Assembly (NCBI GenBank): GCA_947499935.1
Contig: CANMQH010000021.1
Location: 1-61,855, forward strand
Source: an uncultured Algibacter sp.
GTDB taxonomy: Bacteria > Bacteroidota > Bacteroidia > Flavobacteriales > Flavobacteriaceae
Direction: 5' to 3'
DNA: 61,855 bases
Shown here: positions 37,545 through 46,710 of the stretch, in pieces
How the letters are laid out: each line of letters opens with the position of its first letter
Position numbering within the stretch: the first letter of the stretch is position 1
Notes under the pieces: model-generated
What the model saw: the letters and a program-made list of their open reading frames with translations, nothing else
Databases searched by the model: none
Told to the model about the DNA's origin: nothing
Position numbers and translations under genes: made by a program

Positions 37545-37775
37545 TTACTTAGATAACTTTAAGGCTTCTTTAATTACCAAGTATATGGCTACAAATACAG
37601 AAAACAGTGTTATTGATGGCGTAAAAAACGTTTTATTATACGTTGTATCAAGCCAATTACCAAGTTTACTGCCTAAATAAATGGTTGCTCCCATTTGAAA
37701 TGCAACGGCCGAAAATCTTATGTAAGGATTATACTGTTTTTCTGGTTTCTTGTTTTCTTTGTTGTTGTCCGCCAT
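37545..37775 (-). CDS. AtpZ/AtpI-family ATP synthase accessory protein
   Basis: A 76-aa protein with a charged N-terminus and two transmembrane helices (about 21-42 and 52-70). FSAVAFQMGATIYLGSKLGNWLD matches the AtpZ/AtpI pattern of short proteins that aid c-ring assembly or carry divalent cations. Its first 47 nt overlap the end of the bactofilin gene in another frame, so both starts depend on the same message. Confidence 0.85.
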   Translation of the reverse strand: MADNNKENKKPEKQYNPYIRFSAVAFQMGATIYLGSKLGNWLDTTYNKTFFTPSITLFSVFVAIYLVIKEALKLSK

Positions 37776-38151
37776 TGCTCATTTCTTTTACAGTGCCTTT
37801 CATAACACAAGTTACATTAAAAACAGCACCTGGCTCTACAGCAAGCTTACCAACCAAGACTTCACCTTCAATATGTGCAGATGATTTTAAGGTTAAAGTA
37901 CCCGAAAGCGAAAGTTTCCCAGAAAACTTACCTTCAAAATAAGCATCTGTGCCTTGTAAATTTCCTTTAATAAATCCTGCCTTACCAACAACTAATTTAC
38001 CTGTTGTTTTTATACTACCTTCAATAGTTCCGTCTATTCTAAAATCGCCTTCACTATTAAAATCACCCACCATTTTAGTGCCTTGGGCTATTATATTTTG
38101 GCTTGATGTACTTTCAGTCATTTGTTTATCTTTTTTGTTATCAGAGAACAT
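37729..38151 (-). CDS. bactofilin (polymer-forming cytoskeletal protein)
   Basis: A 140-aa cytoplasmic protein with a bactofilin beta-helix domain (about 22-115) built from short repeats such as GDFRIDGTIEGSIKT and GKLVVGKAGFIKGNL, flanked by unstructured polar ends. Bactofilins polymerise without nucleotide and organise cell shape or envelope enzymes. It is the second gene of a unit starting with the PorW/SprE-like gene (12-nt gap) and overlaps the AtpZ-like gene by 47 nt. Confidence 0.92.
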   Translation of the reverse strand: MFSDNKKDKQMTESTSSQNIIAQGTKMVGDFNSEGDFRIDGTIEGSIKTTGKLVVGKAGFIKGNLQGTDAYFEGKFSGKLSLSGTLTLKSSAHIEGEVLVGKLAVEPGAVFNVTCVMKGTVKEMSNGGQQQRKQETRKTV

Positions 38152-38163
38152 AATGTGTTAGTT

Positions 38164-40722
38164 TTAATTATTATCAATACTTAAATAAGCATCTAAATTT
38201 TTATGGATTTGAATGATTTGGTAATTTGCAGATGTTACTACAAAGTAGGGCTCTTTAATTTTATTTTTGTCTTCTTCATATAATAATTGATCAAAAGTTT
38301 TAGCTACTGTTTCTGATTTTAAACCATGAACAATGACAAATGTTTTATTTTGGTCATAAACATCTTTAGATGATGTTAATTGGTAATACCTTATGTTTTT
38401 TAGCACCTCATCTAAGGTTTTCTTAAAATCGGATGCTCGTTTTTTCTCTGTGTTTTTAAATTGAAAAATAATTTTATAGTTATTAGATATGCTATCGTTT
38501 TCTGAAACAAATGTTTTACTAGCTAATCTGGGTAATATATTATTTTCAATATTTTGTGCTTTTTTACCTTCTGGAGTATTAGCATATGTAATACCTAAAT
38601 GATTAATTGCTTTTTCATAGGCATCATAACCACGTAGACGTCCTGTAGCAGTCGCTTTTAACAACTCAAACTTAGGCACTATAGGTTCACCTTCAAATTT
38701 ATTGATATAATCTTCACTCTTAGAAATTACATCGGCATATTCTTGATTTTGATGTTTAATATACAAAGCTTCATATAAACTTTCAGGGCTGTTTTCATCT
38801 TTATCGGAAACCAACTCGGGATTACTTAAAATAGTTGCATATCTTGAATCTGGATAAGTTGTTATAATTTCGTTTTTTGCAATTGAAGCTTCATCATTTT
38901 CTTCTAACGCTTCATATATCTTATATAAATTATATTTTGATGGCAAAACTAAACGCTCCTCAGGATCACTTTTTAGTAAATTCTGAAACTTATTTTTAGC
39001 AAGTTCGTACTCCTTAAATTTTTCTTTATAAATCAACCCTAATTGATAGTACGCATAATTACGCTCTTTGGATATACTGTCAATAACTTTTACTTCTGAT
39101 GGTATTTTTGATATATAATATTGTGGGTCAAAACGTTCTTTATCTGATGCTGCATCTACAACATTTTCTGCGGATGCTGCATTTAAGCTTGCCGAAATAC
39201 CTTTGCTAGACCATCTCCAATTATCTTCTAACGATCTATCTCCCCATGTTTTGATAAATTGGTTTTTACCATAAGCCACTGTAGTACTGTTATAAAAATA
39301 AAACTTTGCCGCTTCGTTTGCATTAGCCGCTGTTTGCCCTACTCTATTGGTATTAACCGTAGCTAAACCACTATTACGCTCTGCAGCTTCTTCTTTAAGT
39401 TTTTCTACTTCTGCTTTGGCTTTAAGCTTATCTGTAAAAGATTGAAAATGGCTTAAACGCTCGGGCTCTGTTAGATTTACTAAGTGTAATACACTATCGT
39501 TTTCTTTGGCTATTCCTTCGTAAAAAATAACATCTTCTAAGTTTTCGCGCTTACGTTTAATAATTCTGTAAGGCTTAGAATTAAGCTTAAGATTTGTTAA
39601 TGTGCTATCATAATAATGACCAGCAATGGCATATACCGAAGCATCAAAATTCATATCACCAAGAGTTTCATAGGTTTTAGCCTTTAAAAGTTGGTCTTTA
39701 GAATTTGCAATTAACGACTTGTTATAATAGTCTGTGGCCAAAGAATCGGAACCATTATTAAGATGATATGTTCCTATTTGATTGTATATTTTATCTAAAT
39801 AAGGTCTGTTTTCTCGATTTTCTTCAAGTTTAGCTAACAGTTCTGTGACTTCTAATTTATCGCCGTTCTCATAATCAAAATTCTTAATTTTTTCTATGTG
39901 GGCAGAAATCATATAAATTCTTGGAGTTTTACGATTAAGTTCTATAACCTTATCAAAAGCTATGTTAGCACTATCTTTATAACCCAATGTATTGTATAAT
40001 TGCCCTTGTATAAATCTAAAACGTCCACGTTCATCATTATTTTTTGTAACGTTGGAAGCAATCTCTAATTTAGAAATAGCACTATCTATTAATTTATTAT
40101 TTAAATACGCTTGTGCCAATATAGAAGTGGCGTCTGCTAAATCTTGATTCTTAATTTGACCTTTTTCTTGTTTTAATAAACGTTCTAAGTTTTTTATAGC
40201 TAAATCATTGTTATCTAAACGGATATTAGCCTTTTCTCTCCAAACTTTGGCTTGGTTTATTTTATCGCTGGCAGGGTATTTATAAAGAATGTAATTAAAA
40301 GCTTCTAGAGCAGGAATAAAGCGCTGATCAAAATATCTTGATTTACCTAAAAGCAAGTAGGCTTCATCAATTTGAGGGTTTTTTTCTTTACCCTCTATAT
40401 TCATACTATGCTTTTGTATCGCTTTTGCTGCTTTTTCTTCGGCTAATGTAAAATTTTCGTTTCTAGATTCTCCTGGATATATTATTTCGTCAGAAATTTG
40501 CATGCGCTCTATGGGCAAGACATCCCAATAGTTATCAAAATAAGCATCGTTAAGATTAGTTTTGCCTCGCTCTAAAGCATTATAGCCATTAAAAAGGGTG
40601 TTAAATTCTGTAGTTACGGCATGAAAATTTCTGCTTATAAACTTATCTTTTTTTCTTGAACAACTTTGTGCCAAAAAAGCGCAGATTATAAAGACTAATA
40701 TCGGTTTTAAAATTGTTTTCAA
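38164..40722 (-). CDS. porW: PorW/SprE-like TPR lipoprotein of the type IX secretion system
   Basis: An 852-aa lipoprotein with lipobox AQSC (Cys21) followed by SRKKDKFISRNFHAVTTEFN, the conserved start of PorW/SprE. TPR units cover about 95-300 and 560-760. The F. johnsoniae homologue SprE is required for gliding and T9SS secretion, and PorW links the T9SS trans-envelope complex to other parts. The window also encodes two T9SS substrates (464-3226 and 11584-13575). The start codon is TTG at 40722; upstream in-frame codons give no ATG before a stop. First gene of a unit with bactofilin and AtpZ-like genes. Confidence 0.82.
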   Translation of the reverse strand: MKTILKPILVFIICAFLAQSCSRKKDKFISRNFHAVTTEFNTLFNGYNALERGKTNLNDAYFDNYWDVLPIERMQISDEIIYPGESRNENFTLAEEKAAKAIQKHSMNIEGKEKNPQIDEAYLLLGKSRYFDQRFIPALEAFNYILYKYPASDKINQAKVWREKANIRLDNNDLAIKNLERLLKQEKGQIKNQDLADATSILAQAYLNNKLIDSAISKLEIASNVTKNNDERGRFRFIQGQLYNTLGYKDSANIAFDKVIELNRKTPRIYMISAHIEKIKNFDYENGDKLEVTELLAKLEENRENRPYLDKIYNQIGTYHLNNGSDSLATDYYNKSLIANSKDQLLKAKTYETLGDMNFDASVYAIAGHYYDSTLTNLKLNSKPYRIIKRKRENLEDVIFYEGIAKENDSVLHLVNLTEPERLSHFQSFTDKLKAKAEVEKLKEEAAERNSGLATVNTNRVGQTAANANEAAKFYFYNSTTVAYGKNQFIKTWGDRSLEDNWRWSSKGISASLNAASAENVVDAASDKERFDPQYYISKIPSEVKVIDSISKERNYAYYQLGLIYKEKFKEYELAKNKFQNLLKSDPEERLVLPSKYNLYKIYEALEENDEASIAKNEIITTYPDSRYATILSNPELVSDKDENSPESLYEALYIKHQNQEYADVISKSEDYINKFEGEPIVPKFELLKATATGRLRGYDAYEKAINHLGITYANTPEGKKAQNIENNILPRLASKTFVSENDSISNNYKIIFQFKNTEKKRASDFKKTLDEVLKNIRYYQLTSSKDVYDQNKTFVIVHGLKSETVAKTFDQLLYEEDKNKIKEPYFVVTSANYQIIQIHKNLDAYLSIDNN

Positions 40723-40920
40723 TGCTGGTATTTTTAGTATAAATAATAACTATAATCTCTTGTAATTATTATATATAGTGGTAAAAATAAGCATCTTTTT
40801 GAATTAACCCATAAAATGTAGAAACAAAATGGTCTTGTTAAGGCACTAAACCATGATGATGTTTAAGATATTTTATTGATATATGATAGTAGCTAGCGTA
40901 AAACTGATTACGATTTAAAT

Positions 40921-41631
40921 TTATAAAACCACATCTGTTCCAGAAAAATGAGCCTCTAATTCTTTTAAAGTAGCATGGCTTGTTGCTAAATCTTTTACTA
41001 TTTCTCCTTTTTCTAAAACCACAATGCGCTCGCAAACATCTGTAACGTGTAACAAATCGTGGCTAGATACTAGCACTGTAATGCCTTGTTTTTGGGCTAA
41101 ATCTTTAATAATATCTTTTAAGCGAATTTGAGTTGTTGGATCTAGATTAGCAAAAGGTTCATCTAAAATAATAACTTCTGGATTTCCAATAAGAGCCGCA
41201 ACAATGCCTGCTTTCTTTTGGTTTCCTTTACTTAAATCTCTTAAATATTTTTTTTGTCCTAGTATTTCATCATGAAAAAAATCTTTAAACTGAGCTATAA
41301 GCGTATCCACATCGGCTTTATTTTGACCTCTTAATTCACCTATAAAGTAAAAATACTCTTCGGCAGTTAGGTAGCCAATTAAAAAACTTTCATCAATAAA
41401 GGCCGATGTAAAAGGTTTCCAATCTTCACTTTTGTTAACCTGAATGTTATGATTTATAATATGTCCAGTAGTTGGCTGTATTAAGTCTAAAAGCAAACTA
41501 AAATACGTAGTTTTACCTGCACCATTGTTGCCTACCAAACCAAAACTTTGCCCTTTTGGGATGTTTAAGGAATCAATATTTAAAACTTGATTATTGCCGT
41601 ATGTTTTAGATAAATTTGAAGTTGTTATCAT
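40921..41631 (-). CDS. ABC transporter ATP-binding protein
   Basis: A 236-aa ATPase. Walker A GLVGNNGAGKTT (about 32-43), Q-loop region, signature motif LSKGNQKKAGI (about 137-147; K in place of the usual G-G), Walker B VIILDEPFANLDP (about 156-168) and the switch histidine in VLVSSHDLLHV. It energises the DUF5687 membrane protein encoded 6 nt upstream. Cargo unknown; the pair looks like an ABC-2 type exporter. Confidence 0.92.
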   Translation of the reverse strand: MITTSNLSKTYGNNQVLNIDSLNIPKGQSFGLVGNNGAGKTTYFSLLLDLIQPTTGHIINHNIQVNKSEDWKPFTSAFIDESFLIGYLTAEEYFYFIGELRGQNKADVDTLIAQFKDFFHDEILGQKKYLRDLSKGNQKKAGIVAALIGNPEVIILDEPFANLDPTTQIRLKDIIKDLAQKQGITVLVSSHDLLHVTDVCERIVVLEKGEIVKDLATSHATLKELEAHFSGTDVVL

Positions 41632-41637
41632 AGAATT

Positions 41638-43116
41638 TTAATTATTTTGATTGAAAGCATCAATCATTTTGTATTTAGATTCCAAATATTTTGCTGTTAT
41701 CATTTTCATTAATTTTTGATGAAAAACTATACCGATAACCCCAAGTATAGCTAATATTAAACACGCTATTTCAAAACCTATAAAAAAATAAAGTACTGCA
41801 AAAATACCCATGGGTAAAATTAAAAGAGGAATACCAATAAGCCATTGTACCGCACCAGTACCTTGATAATTAAATGCTGCTTTTTGATTTAAATCAATCT
41901 TTTTTCGGTTAAAAGCGCCACCAAGTAAAATAACATGTGTATTAATACCCACATTATAAATGGCTGCAGCAAAATGTGCCAACAAAATTTTCCAACCAAA
42001 AAACACATATGGAATACCCAACACAAATAAAATAAGGATGCTTAAGGCCATTAATGTAAATTTCGATTTTAAATAATCTTCATATTTAATATTCTGACTC
42101 ATTAAGAGTTTATAATAACTACTGTCCCAAGCGGGTATAAATTGCCCAAAATTGATTAAAAATATACCTGTAGAAAAAACACCTATAAAGACATAAAACC
42201 ATGGCATAGCAAGATATGTAGGCTGAGTGTAAAAAAACAACCCGTACAACAATCCTATAGCCAACATCCATATCGATGTTTTGGTGCGTTTATTACGCCA
42301 AATAAGTTTTAAATCTAATTGCATAAATGGGGCAATGTTACCAAAATTTCTGGTCCATTCTAAATTAGAAGTACTTACCTCTTTAATATCTTTTTTTAAA
42401 CCACTATCTAAAAACAATTTTTGCCTCAATAATTTAAAATTCACAAAATATACACCTACTAAAACAAGTATTGGAATACTTATTAAAACTGGTGTTTCTG
42501 ATATAGCATTTAAACCATTACCAAGCATTTTATTAAGTGGTAATATATTAAAATAATTAAGCCCAAATAAACTTGAAACAACCAATATAACTGGTAAAAA
42601 AGACAATTCGCTTTCGGCTGAAAAACTTTCTATAATAAAGTTTAAAAAATTTAAAATGAGAACTATTATAATTAAAGCAAGCATCCAAACTATAACAGAA
42701 ATTATAGGATAACCCTCAATAATTAGAGTAACACCAAAAGGCACAATAACAAACAAGGGTAAAAAATTAAAAAAAGAAAGTGCCGACTTACCTAATACAT
42801 AATTTACAATTTTGTTTCTGCTTATAGGTAATACTAACAATGGTTTTACAATCATTACTGGTAACTTTTGAAGAAAAAAACGAAATACTAAATCGCCCAA
42901 TACCCAAAAGAATAAAAAACTATTAAAAACCAATTGCGGATTTTGATTTGGAAAAAACTTTTTTAACATGGGATACATACCCAAACCCGCGCCAAAAAAA
43001 GTAACCATTAGCCACAAGGCCATAAACCCCATAAAGAGTTTTATACCTAAACTTTTCCCGAAACTGGCTGACCTAAAAAAAGACTTCCATTCTAGACTCA
43101 AAAACCGCTTTATCAT
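41638..43116 (-). CDS. DUF5687 membrane protein, ABC exporter permease
   Basis: A 492-aa integral membrane protein with about 10-12 hydrophobic helices in two groups separated by a polar stretch (about 225-270). I recognise the N-terminus (FLSLEWKSFFRSASFGKSL) as DUF5687, which in Bacteroidota partners an ABC ATPase. Gene order DUF2059, permease, ATPase with gaps of 2 and 6 nt indicates one operon. Confidence 0.85.
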   Translation of the reverse strand: MIKRFLSLEWKSFFRSASFGKSLGIKLFMGFMALWLMVTFFGAGLGMYPMLKKFFPNQNPQLVFNSFLFFWVLGDLVFRFFLQKLPVMIVKPLLVLPISRNKIVNYVLGKSALSFFNFLPLFVIVPFGVTLIIEGYPIISVIVWMLALIIIVLILNFLNFIIESFSAESELSFLPVILVVSSLFGLNYFNILPLNKMLGNGLNAISETPVLISIPILVLVGVYFVNFKLLRQKLFLDSGLKKDIKEVSTSNLEWTRNFGNIAPFMQLDLKLIWRNKRTKTSIWMLAIGLLYGLFFYTQPTYLAMPWFYVFIGVFSTGIFLINFGQFIPAWDSSYYKLLMSQNIKYEDYLKSKFTLMALSILILFVLGIPYVFFGWKILLAHFAAAIYNVGINTHVILLGGAFNRKKIDLNQKAAFNYQGTGAVQWLIGIPLLILPMGIFAVLYFFIGFEIACLILAILGVIGIVFHQKLMKMITAKYLESKYKMIDAFNQNN

Positions 43117-43118
43117 GA

Positions 43119-43526
43119 TTATTTATATTTTTGAGCAACAGTTTGCACTTCCATGCCCCAAGATTGACCAAGCATCATGGCTTTTTGGGTAAGTCCTAAT
43201 TGTTTTTCGGCTAACTTTTTACCTAAATCTGTATTATAGAATTTTACAAGTTCTTTAACTTCATCTTGTGTAAATTCGGTCATATATAAATCTGCCATTT
43301 TATCATACAAGCCTACCAAAGTTCCATTAGCTTCTTTTCTATAATCTGCTTTTTTTTCTTCTGGTACCAAACCACCTATTTGGTCTATAGCATTCTCAAA
43401 AGCTGCTCCTGCTCCTGTTAAATGTAAAAACTCGACCGTTTCTTTTTTAAATTCTGAGTTGTCTTGGGCTGTTGCTTGTATTGAAACAGCGAAAATAAAT
43501 AAACAAGCAAATAATAGATTTTTCAT
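43119..43526 (-). CDS. DUF2059 periplasmic protein
   Basis: A 135-aa exported protein: signal peptide (about 1-20, ending ATAQ) and a helical DUF2059 domain, with FTQDEVKELVKFYNTDLGKKL (about 87-107) as the family core. Function is not known. First gene of the ABC exporter operon, so it may assist the exporter from the periplasm. Confidence 0.85.
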   Translation of the reverse strand: MKNLLFACLFIFAVSIQATAQDNSEFKKETVEFLHLTGAGAAFENAIDQIGGLVPEEKKADYRKEANGTLVGLYDKMADLYMTEFTQDEVKELVKFYNTDLGKKLAEKQLGLTQKAMMLGQSWGMEVQTVAQKYK

Positions 43527-43845
43527 TTTTTAAAAATTTAATATGTATTGATTAATGCATTTTTGATATAAGTATACCTTTTATAAGAAGTGTTACACTT
43601 TTTGTAGAAAATTATATTCTGGGTTTTGTTTTGATATCTTTTCTTTTAATCTAAACTAAGTTCAAATACACTAAAATCCTCTCATTGTTTTAGTGTAATA
43701 TTTTGATTTTGTTAACTTATTTTCAATCTCTTTTATGCCTTGCTAAGCTAGTTTACAATATTTCAAATATACATAAAGCTCTTACGCATAATATTCTTAC
43801 GTATTATTTTTTTATGATTTTATGCGCATTATGTTAAGGCTTCAC
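43527..43845. other. divergent intergenic region
   Basis: About 320 nt of AT-rich sequence between the DUF2059 gene (minus) and the reductase gene (plus). I see no coding frame and no strong hairpin. The reductase promoter is at its right end. Confidence 0.45.
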
Positions 43846-43853
43846 TATTTTTG
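43846..43853 (+). promoter_or_regulatory. -7 element of the ferredoxin reductase gene
   Basis: TATTTTTG matches TAnnTTTG and ends 15 nt before the ATG at 43868. Transcription would begin near 43860. An in-frame GTG at 43853 overlaps the box and so cannot be the start. Confidence 0.6.
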
Positions 43854-43867
43854 TGAAAATTTTACGT

Positions 43868-44926
43868 ATGTCTGCATTTCATAAACTCACTATAAAAGAT
43901 ATAAAAAGAGAAACCGATAAAGCGATAAGCATTGCTTTTGAAATTCCTGAAAACATTAAAAACAACTTTGCTTTTAAAGCCGGGCAATATATTACATTAA
44001 AGACCGAAATTAATGGTAATGAAATCCGCAGAGATTACTCTTTATGCGTTTCGCCTAAAAGTGGAGAATTAAAGGTTGCTGTTAAAGAGGTTAAAGATGG
44101 TACATTTTCTGCCTATGCCAATACTATTCTTAAGGCTGGTGACACACTAGATGTTGCGCCTCCTAAAGGGCGTTTTCTTTTTGAGCCTAACGATTCTATA
44201 ACTAAAAACATTGCTTTATTTGCTGCTGGAAGCGGAATAACACCTGTTTTAAGTATTATTAAATGTGCTCTGGAAGAAGAAATACACAGTAAAGTTATTT
44301 TGGTATATGGCAATAAAACGACCAAAGATACCATGTTTTTAAATGAGCTTTTAGATTTGCAACATCAATATAAAGACCGTTTTTCTATTCAATTTGTATT
44401 TAGTCAACAAGACGAAGATAATGCCATCTTTGGAAGAATAGAAAAAAGTACAGTTAATTATGTGATTAAAAACCAACACAAAGATATTGTGGTAGATGCT
44501 TTTTACCTTTGTGGACCTGAAGCTATGATTCATACTGTTAAAGATGTTTTAACAGAACATAACATTGATGAAAATCGTATTCATTTTGAGTTATTTAAAG
44601 CCGCTAAATCTGCTGATATTACAACTGAAAACAACGTTGTAGATGGAAAAACTAATATTACTGTTATTGTTGATGATGAGACTACAACTTTTGAGATGTC
44701 TCAAAAACAAACCATCCTAGAAGCGGCTCTAGACAAAGATTTAGACGCTCCATATTCTTGCCAAGGTGGTATTTGTAGCAGTTGTTTAGCACGCGTAAAA
44801 GAAGGTGAAGCTATTATGAGGCAAAACAATATTTTAACCGAAAGCGAAGTTGCCGAAGGGTTAATTCTTACTTGTCAAGCACATCCAACATCGGCTCATG
44901 TTATTGTAGATTTTGATGATGTTTAA
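43868..44926 (+). CDS. PaaE-like NAD(P)H:ferredoxin oxidoreductase with 2Fe-2S domain
   Basis: About 352 aa from the ATG at 43868. The N-terminal FAD domain (about 1-100) has RRDYSLCVSP, the flavin-binding RxYS motif. The NAD(P)H domain (about 100-230) has AAGSGITPVLSI and the closing FYLCGPEAMI. A plant-type ferredoxin domain follows (about 260-350), with the cluster ligands in PYSCQGGICSSCLA (three Cys) and LILTCQAHP (fourth). This is the layout of PaaE, the reductase of phenylacetyl-CoA epoxidase. No other paa genes lie here, so in this organism it may serve another oxygenase or desaturase. Monocistronic. Confidence 0.9.
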   Translation: MSAFHKLTIKDIKRETDKAISIAFEIPENIKNNFAFKAGQYITLKTEINGNEIRRDYSLCVSPKSGELKVAVKEVKDGTFSAYANTILKAGDTLDVAPPKGRFLFEPNDSITKNIALFAAGSGITPVLSIIKCALEEEIHSKVILVYGNKTTKDTMFLNELLDLQHQYKDRFSIQFVFSQQDEDNAIFGRIEKSTVNYVIKNQHKDIVVDAFYLCGPEAMIHTVKDVLTEHNIDENRIHFELFKAAKSADITTENNVVDGKTNITVIVDDETTTFEMSQKQTILEAALDKDLDAPYSCQGGICSSCLARVKEGEAIMRQNNILTESEVAEGLILTCQAHPTSAHVIVDFDDV

Positions 44927-44954
44927 ATCTAGACTATTTTAGGACATTAAGCTT

Positions 44955-45980
44955 TTAAATAATAGACTTAATTTTTTCAATAATAATTTCTGGAGCAATA
45001 CTACCAGCAGCATTTTCATAGCCTTCTGGAAATTTATTGCCATAAATTGATGTTGGTATTTTTGGAAATTGATTTCTATCGGGTAATAGTATATAATCTT
45101 GCGGTTGATTATATGGTGCAAATCCGGCATATGGATGCGTAACCCCCCAAATACTAATCACTTTTACTCCCAGCATGGCAGCGATATGGGCATTTCCAGA
45201 ATCCATAGAAAGCATGACATCTAAATTTGAAATAACATCTAATTCGTCATCCAAAGTCAGTTTTCCTGCGGTATTAATAACATTATCGAAATCTTTTTCA
45301 AAACCATTTAAAATATTAATCTCTTTAATACCGCCTCCAAATAAAATAATTTGGTGTGTTTTTGAAAGCGTTTCAATAACCTTTCGCATTTGATTTATAG
45401 GATACATTTTACCTTTATGCGCAGCAAAAGGCGCTATGCCTAATCTTTTTTTATCGTCTTGACCAATGAGTGTTTTTACTTTTTTATTTAGAATTGCTCT
45501 TTCAGGAAATGTTGGATTAGACAAATCTAACGGATATCCCAAAGTTTTAAAAACATCAGCATAGCGTTGGTGTGTTGTTTTTAATTGTTCAAATAGTTTA
45601 CCTGTGGTTAAAAGGCGTTTTTCTTTTCTGCCTTTATCAATAGAACTAAATCGTTTACAACGAATAAACGTTTTTAAAATCTTACTTCTTAAAACATTGT
45701 GTAAATCGGCAATTGCATAAAAAGCATTGTCTTTATTTAATTCGCGTGCAAGTTTATAAAGTCCAAAAACACCTTTATGTTTTCCTTTAACATCGGCATG
45801 AAAAACATCTACACGCTTTATATCTCTAAAAAAAGGAACAAAAAAACCACGGGTTAAAACCGTTATTTTTAATTCAGGGTATTGTTGCGTAACCGCTCTT
45901 AAAACAGAAACCGTCATGGCCACATCTCCCATAGCTGAAAGACGAATAACAAGTATATGTTTGGATGTTTTTGGCATCAT
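44955..45980 (-). CDS. glycosyltransferase family 9 (heptosyltransferase-like)
   Basis: A 341-aa GT-B fold enzyme of the ADP-heptose transferase group. ILVIRLSAMGDVAMTVSVLRAV (about 8-29) is the acceptor-side signature, and SMDSGNAHIAAMLGVKVISIWG (about 255-276) the donor-side signature. APFAAHKGKMYP lies at the domain junction. It probably adds a sugar to lipopolysaccharide core; the exact sugar is not fixed by sequence. Two ATGs open the frame. It lies 52 nt after the DUF4254 gene on the same strand, a pairing common in this phylum. Confidence 0.9.
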   Translation of the reverse strand: MMPKTSKHILVIRLSAMGDVAMTVSVLRAVTQQYPELKITVLTRGFFVPFFRDIKRVDVFHADVKGKHKGVFGLYKLARELNKDNAFYAIADLHNVLRSKILKTFIRCKRFSSIDKGRKEKRLLTTGKLFEQLKTTHQRYADVFKTLGYPLDLSNPTFPERAILNKKVKTLIGQDDKKRLGIAPFAAHKGKMYPINQMRKVIETLSKTHQIILFGGGIKEINILNGFEKDFDNVINTAGKLTLDDELDVISNLDVMLSMDSGNAHIAAMLGVKVISIWGVTHPYAGFAPYNQPQDYILLPDRNQFPKIPTSIYGNKFPEGYENAAGSIAPEIIIEKIKSII

Positions 45981-46032
45981 GAACTAGAGTAACATGAGGT
46001 CTTCACTTCGTTCTTAATGACACAACGTATCA

Positions 46033-46638
46033 TTATTTCTGACCTCTAAGCACAGGATTTAGCTCATCATCATTATACATCTTCATTTGCTTATATACTT
46101 TCATATACTTATCGCCATTTTTAATATCCGCCAAAAGTGTATCGATTGCTGTAGATAAATCTACACGCTGTTCTAGTAAAATATCTAATTTTGTTTGGCA
46201 AGCAGCTTTATGAGCATCCGAAGCATCTGTTCGGGTGGCTTCCTCATTCATATGGTAAACTTTCAAAGCTAAAATAGATAACCTATCTACGCCCCATGCA
46301 GGACTTTCTGTATTAATAGTTGCATTATTTTTAGCAGAAACATCTTTATATTGTTCTAAAAAATAGCTATCAATATATTCTACCATGTCTGTTCTATCTT
46401 GGTTAGAAGCATCAATCTGGCGTTTTAAAGTTAACGCCGCTACAGGGTCTATTTGTGGATCTCTAATAATATCCTCATAATGCCATTGTACAGTATCTAT
46501 CCAACATTTTCTGTACAATAAATGTTCTATCAAATCGCTTTTTGTGTATGGGTTTTCAAAAGGCTGATCTACAGTATTTACAATATGATATTTTTCAATA
46601 ACATCTTGAAATATTTTATTGGCTATGGTAGTAAACAT
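46033..46638 (-). CDS. DUF4254 protein
   Basis: A 201-aa, mostly helical cytoplasmic protein that I recognise as DUF4254 (LIEHLLYRKCWIDTVQWHYEDIIRD near 34-58; NQDRTDMVEYID near 84-95). No function is established. It is regularly found beside family 9 glycosyltransferase genes in Bacteroidota, as here, so a link to lipopolysaccharide assembly is plausible. Divergent from upp. Confidence 0.82.
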   Translation of the reverse strand: MFTTIANKIFQDVIEKYHIVNTVDQPFENPYTKSDLIEHLLYRKCWIDTVQWHYEDIIRDPQIDPVAALTLKRQIDASNQDRTDMVEYIDSYFLEQYKDVSAKNNATINTESPAWGVDRLSILALKVYHMNEEATRTDASDAHKAACQTKLDILLEQRVDLSTAIDTLLADIKNGDKYMKVYKQMKMYNDDELNPVLRGQK

Positions 46639-46710
46639 ATTCTGTTAAATTTAAAACGGTAAATATACTTCATATTAATTAACTTTACTATTGAAAACAT
46701 ATAACAGCCC

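Noticed and set aside
40845-40870. Terminator hairpin after the ABC ATPase gene (TAAAC/GTTTA with bulge)
   Set aside because: Only five to seven pairs with a bulge and no T-run; too weak to call.
43853-43867. GTG start for the ferredoxin reductase gene five codons upstream of the ATG
   Set aside because: The GTG overlaps the last base of the -7 box TATTTTTG, so it would not be transcribed; the ATG at 43868 fits the family N-terminus.
44351-44533. Assorted short open frames opposite or within long genes
   Set aside because: They lie wholly inside conserved genes in other frames, with low-complexity or incoherent products.
43868-44926. Phenylacetate degradation island based on the PaaE-like and PaaK-like genes
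   Set aside because: The two genes are 5 kb apart, no paaABCD, paaG or paaZ genes are present, and the PaaK-like gene is embedded in a polysaccharide operon.
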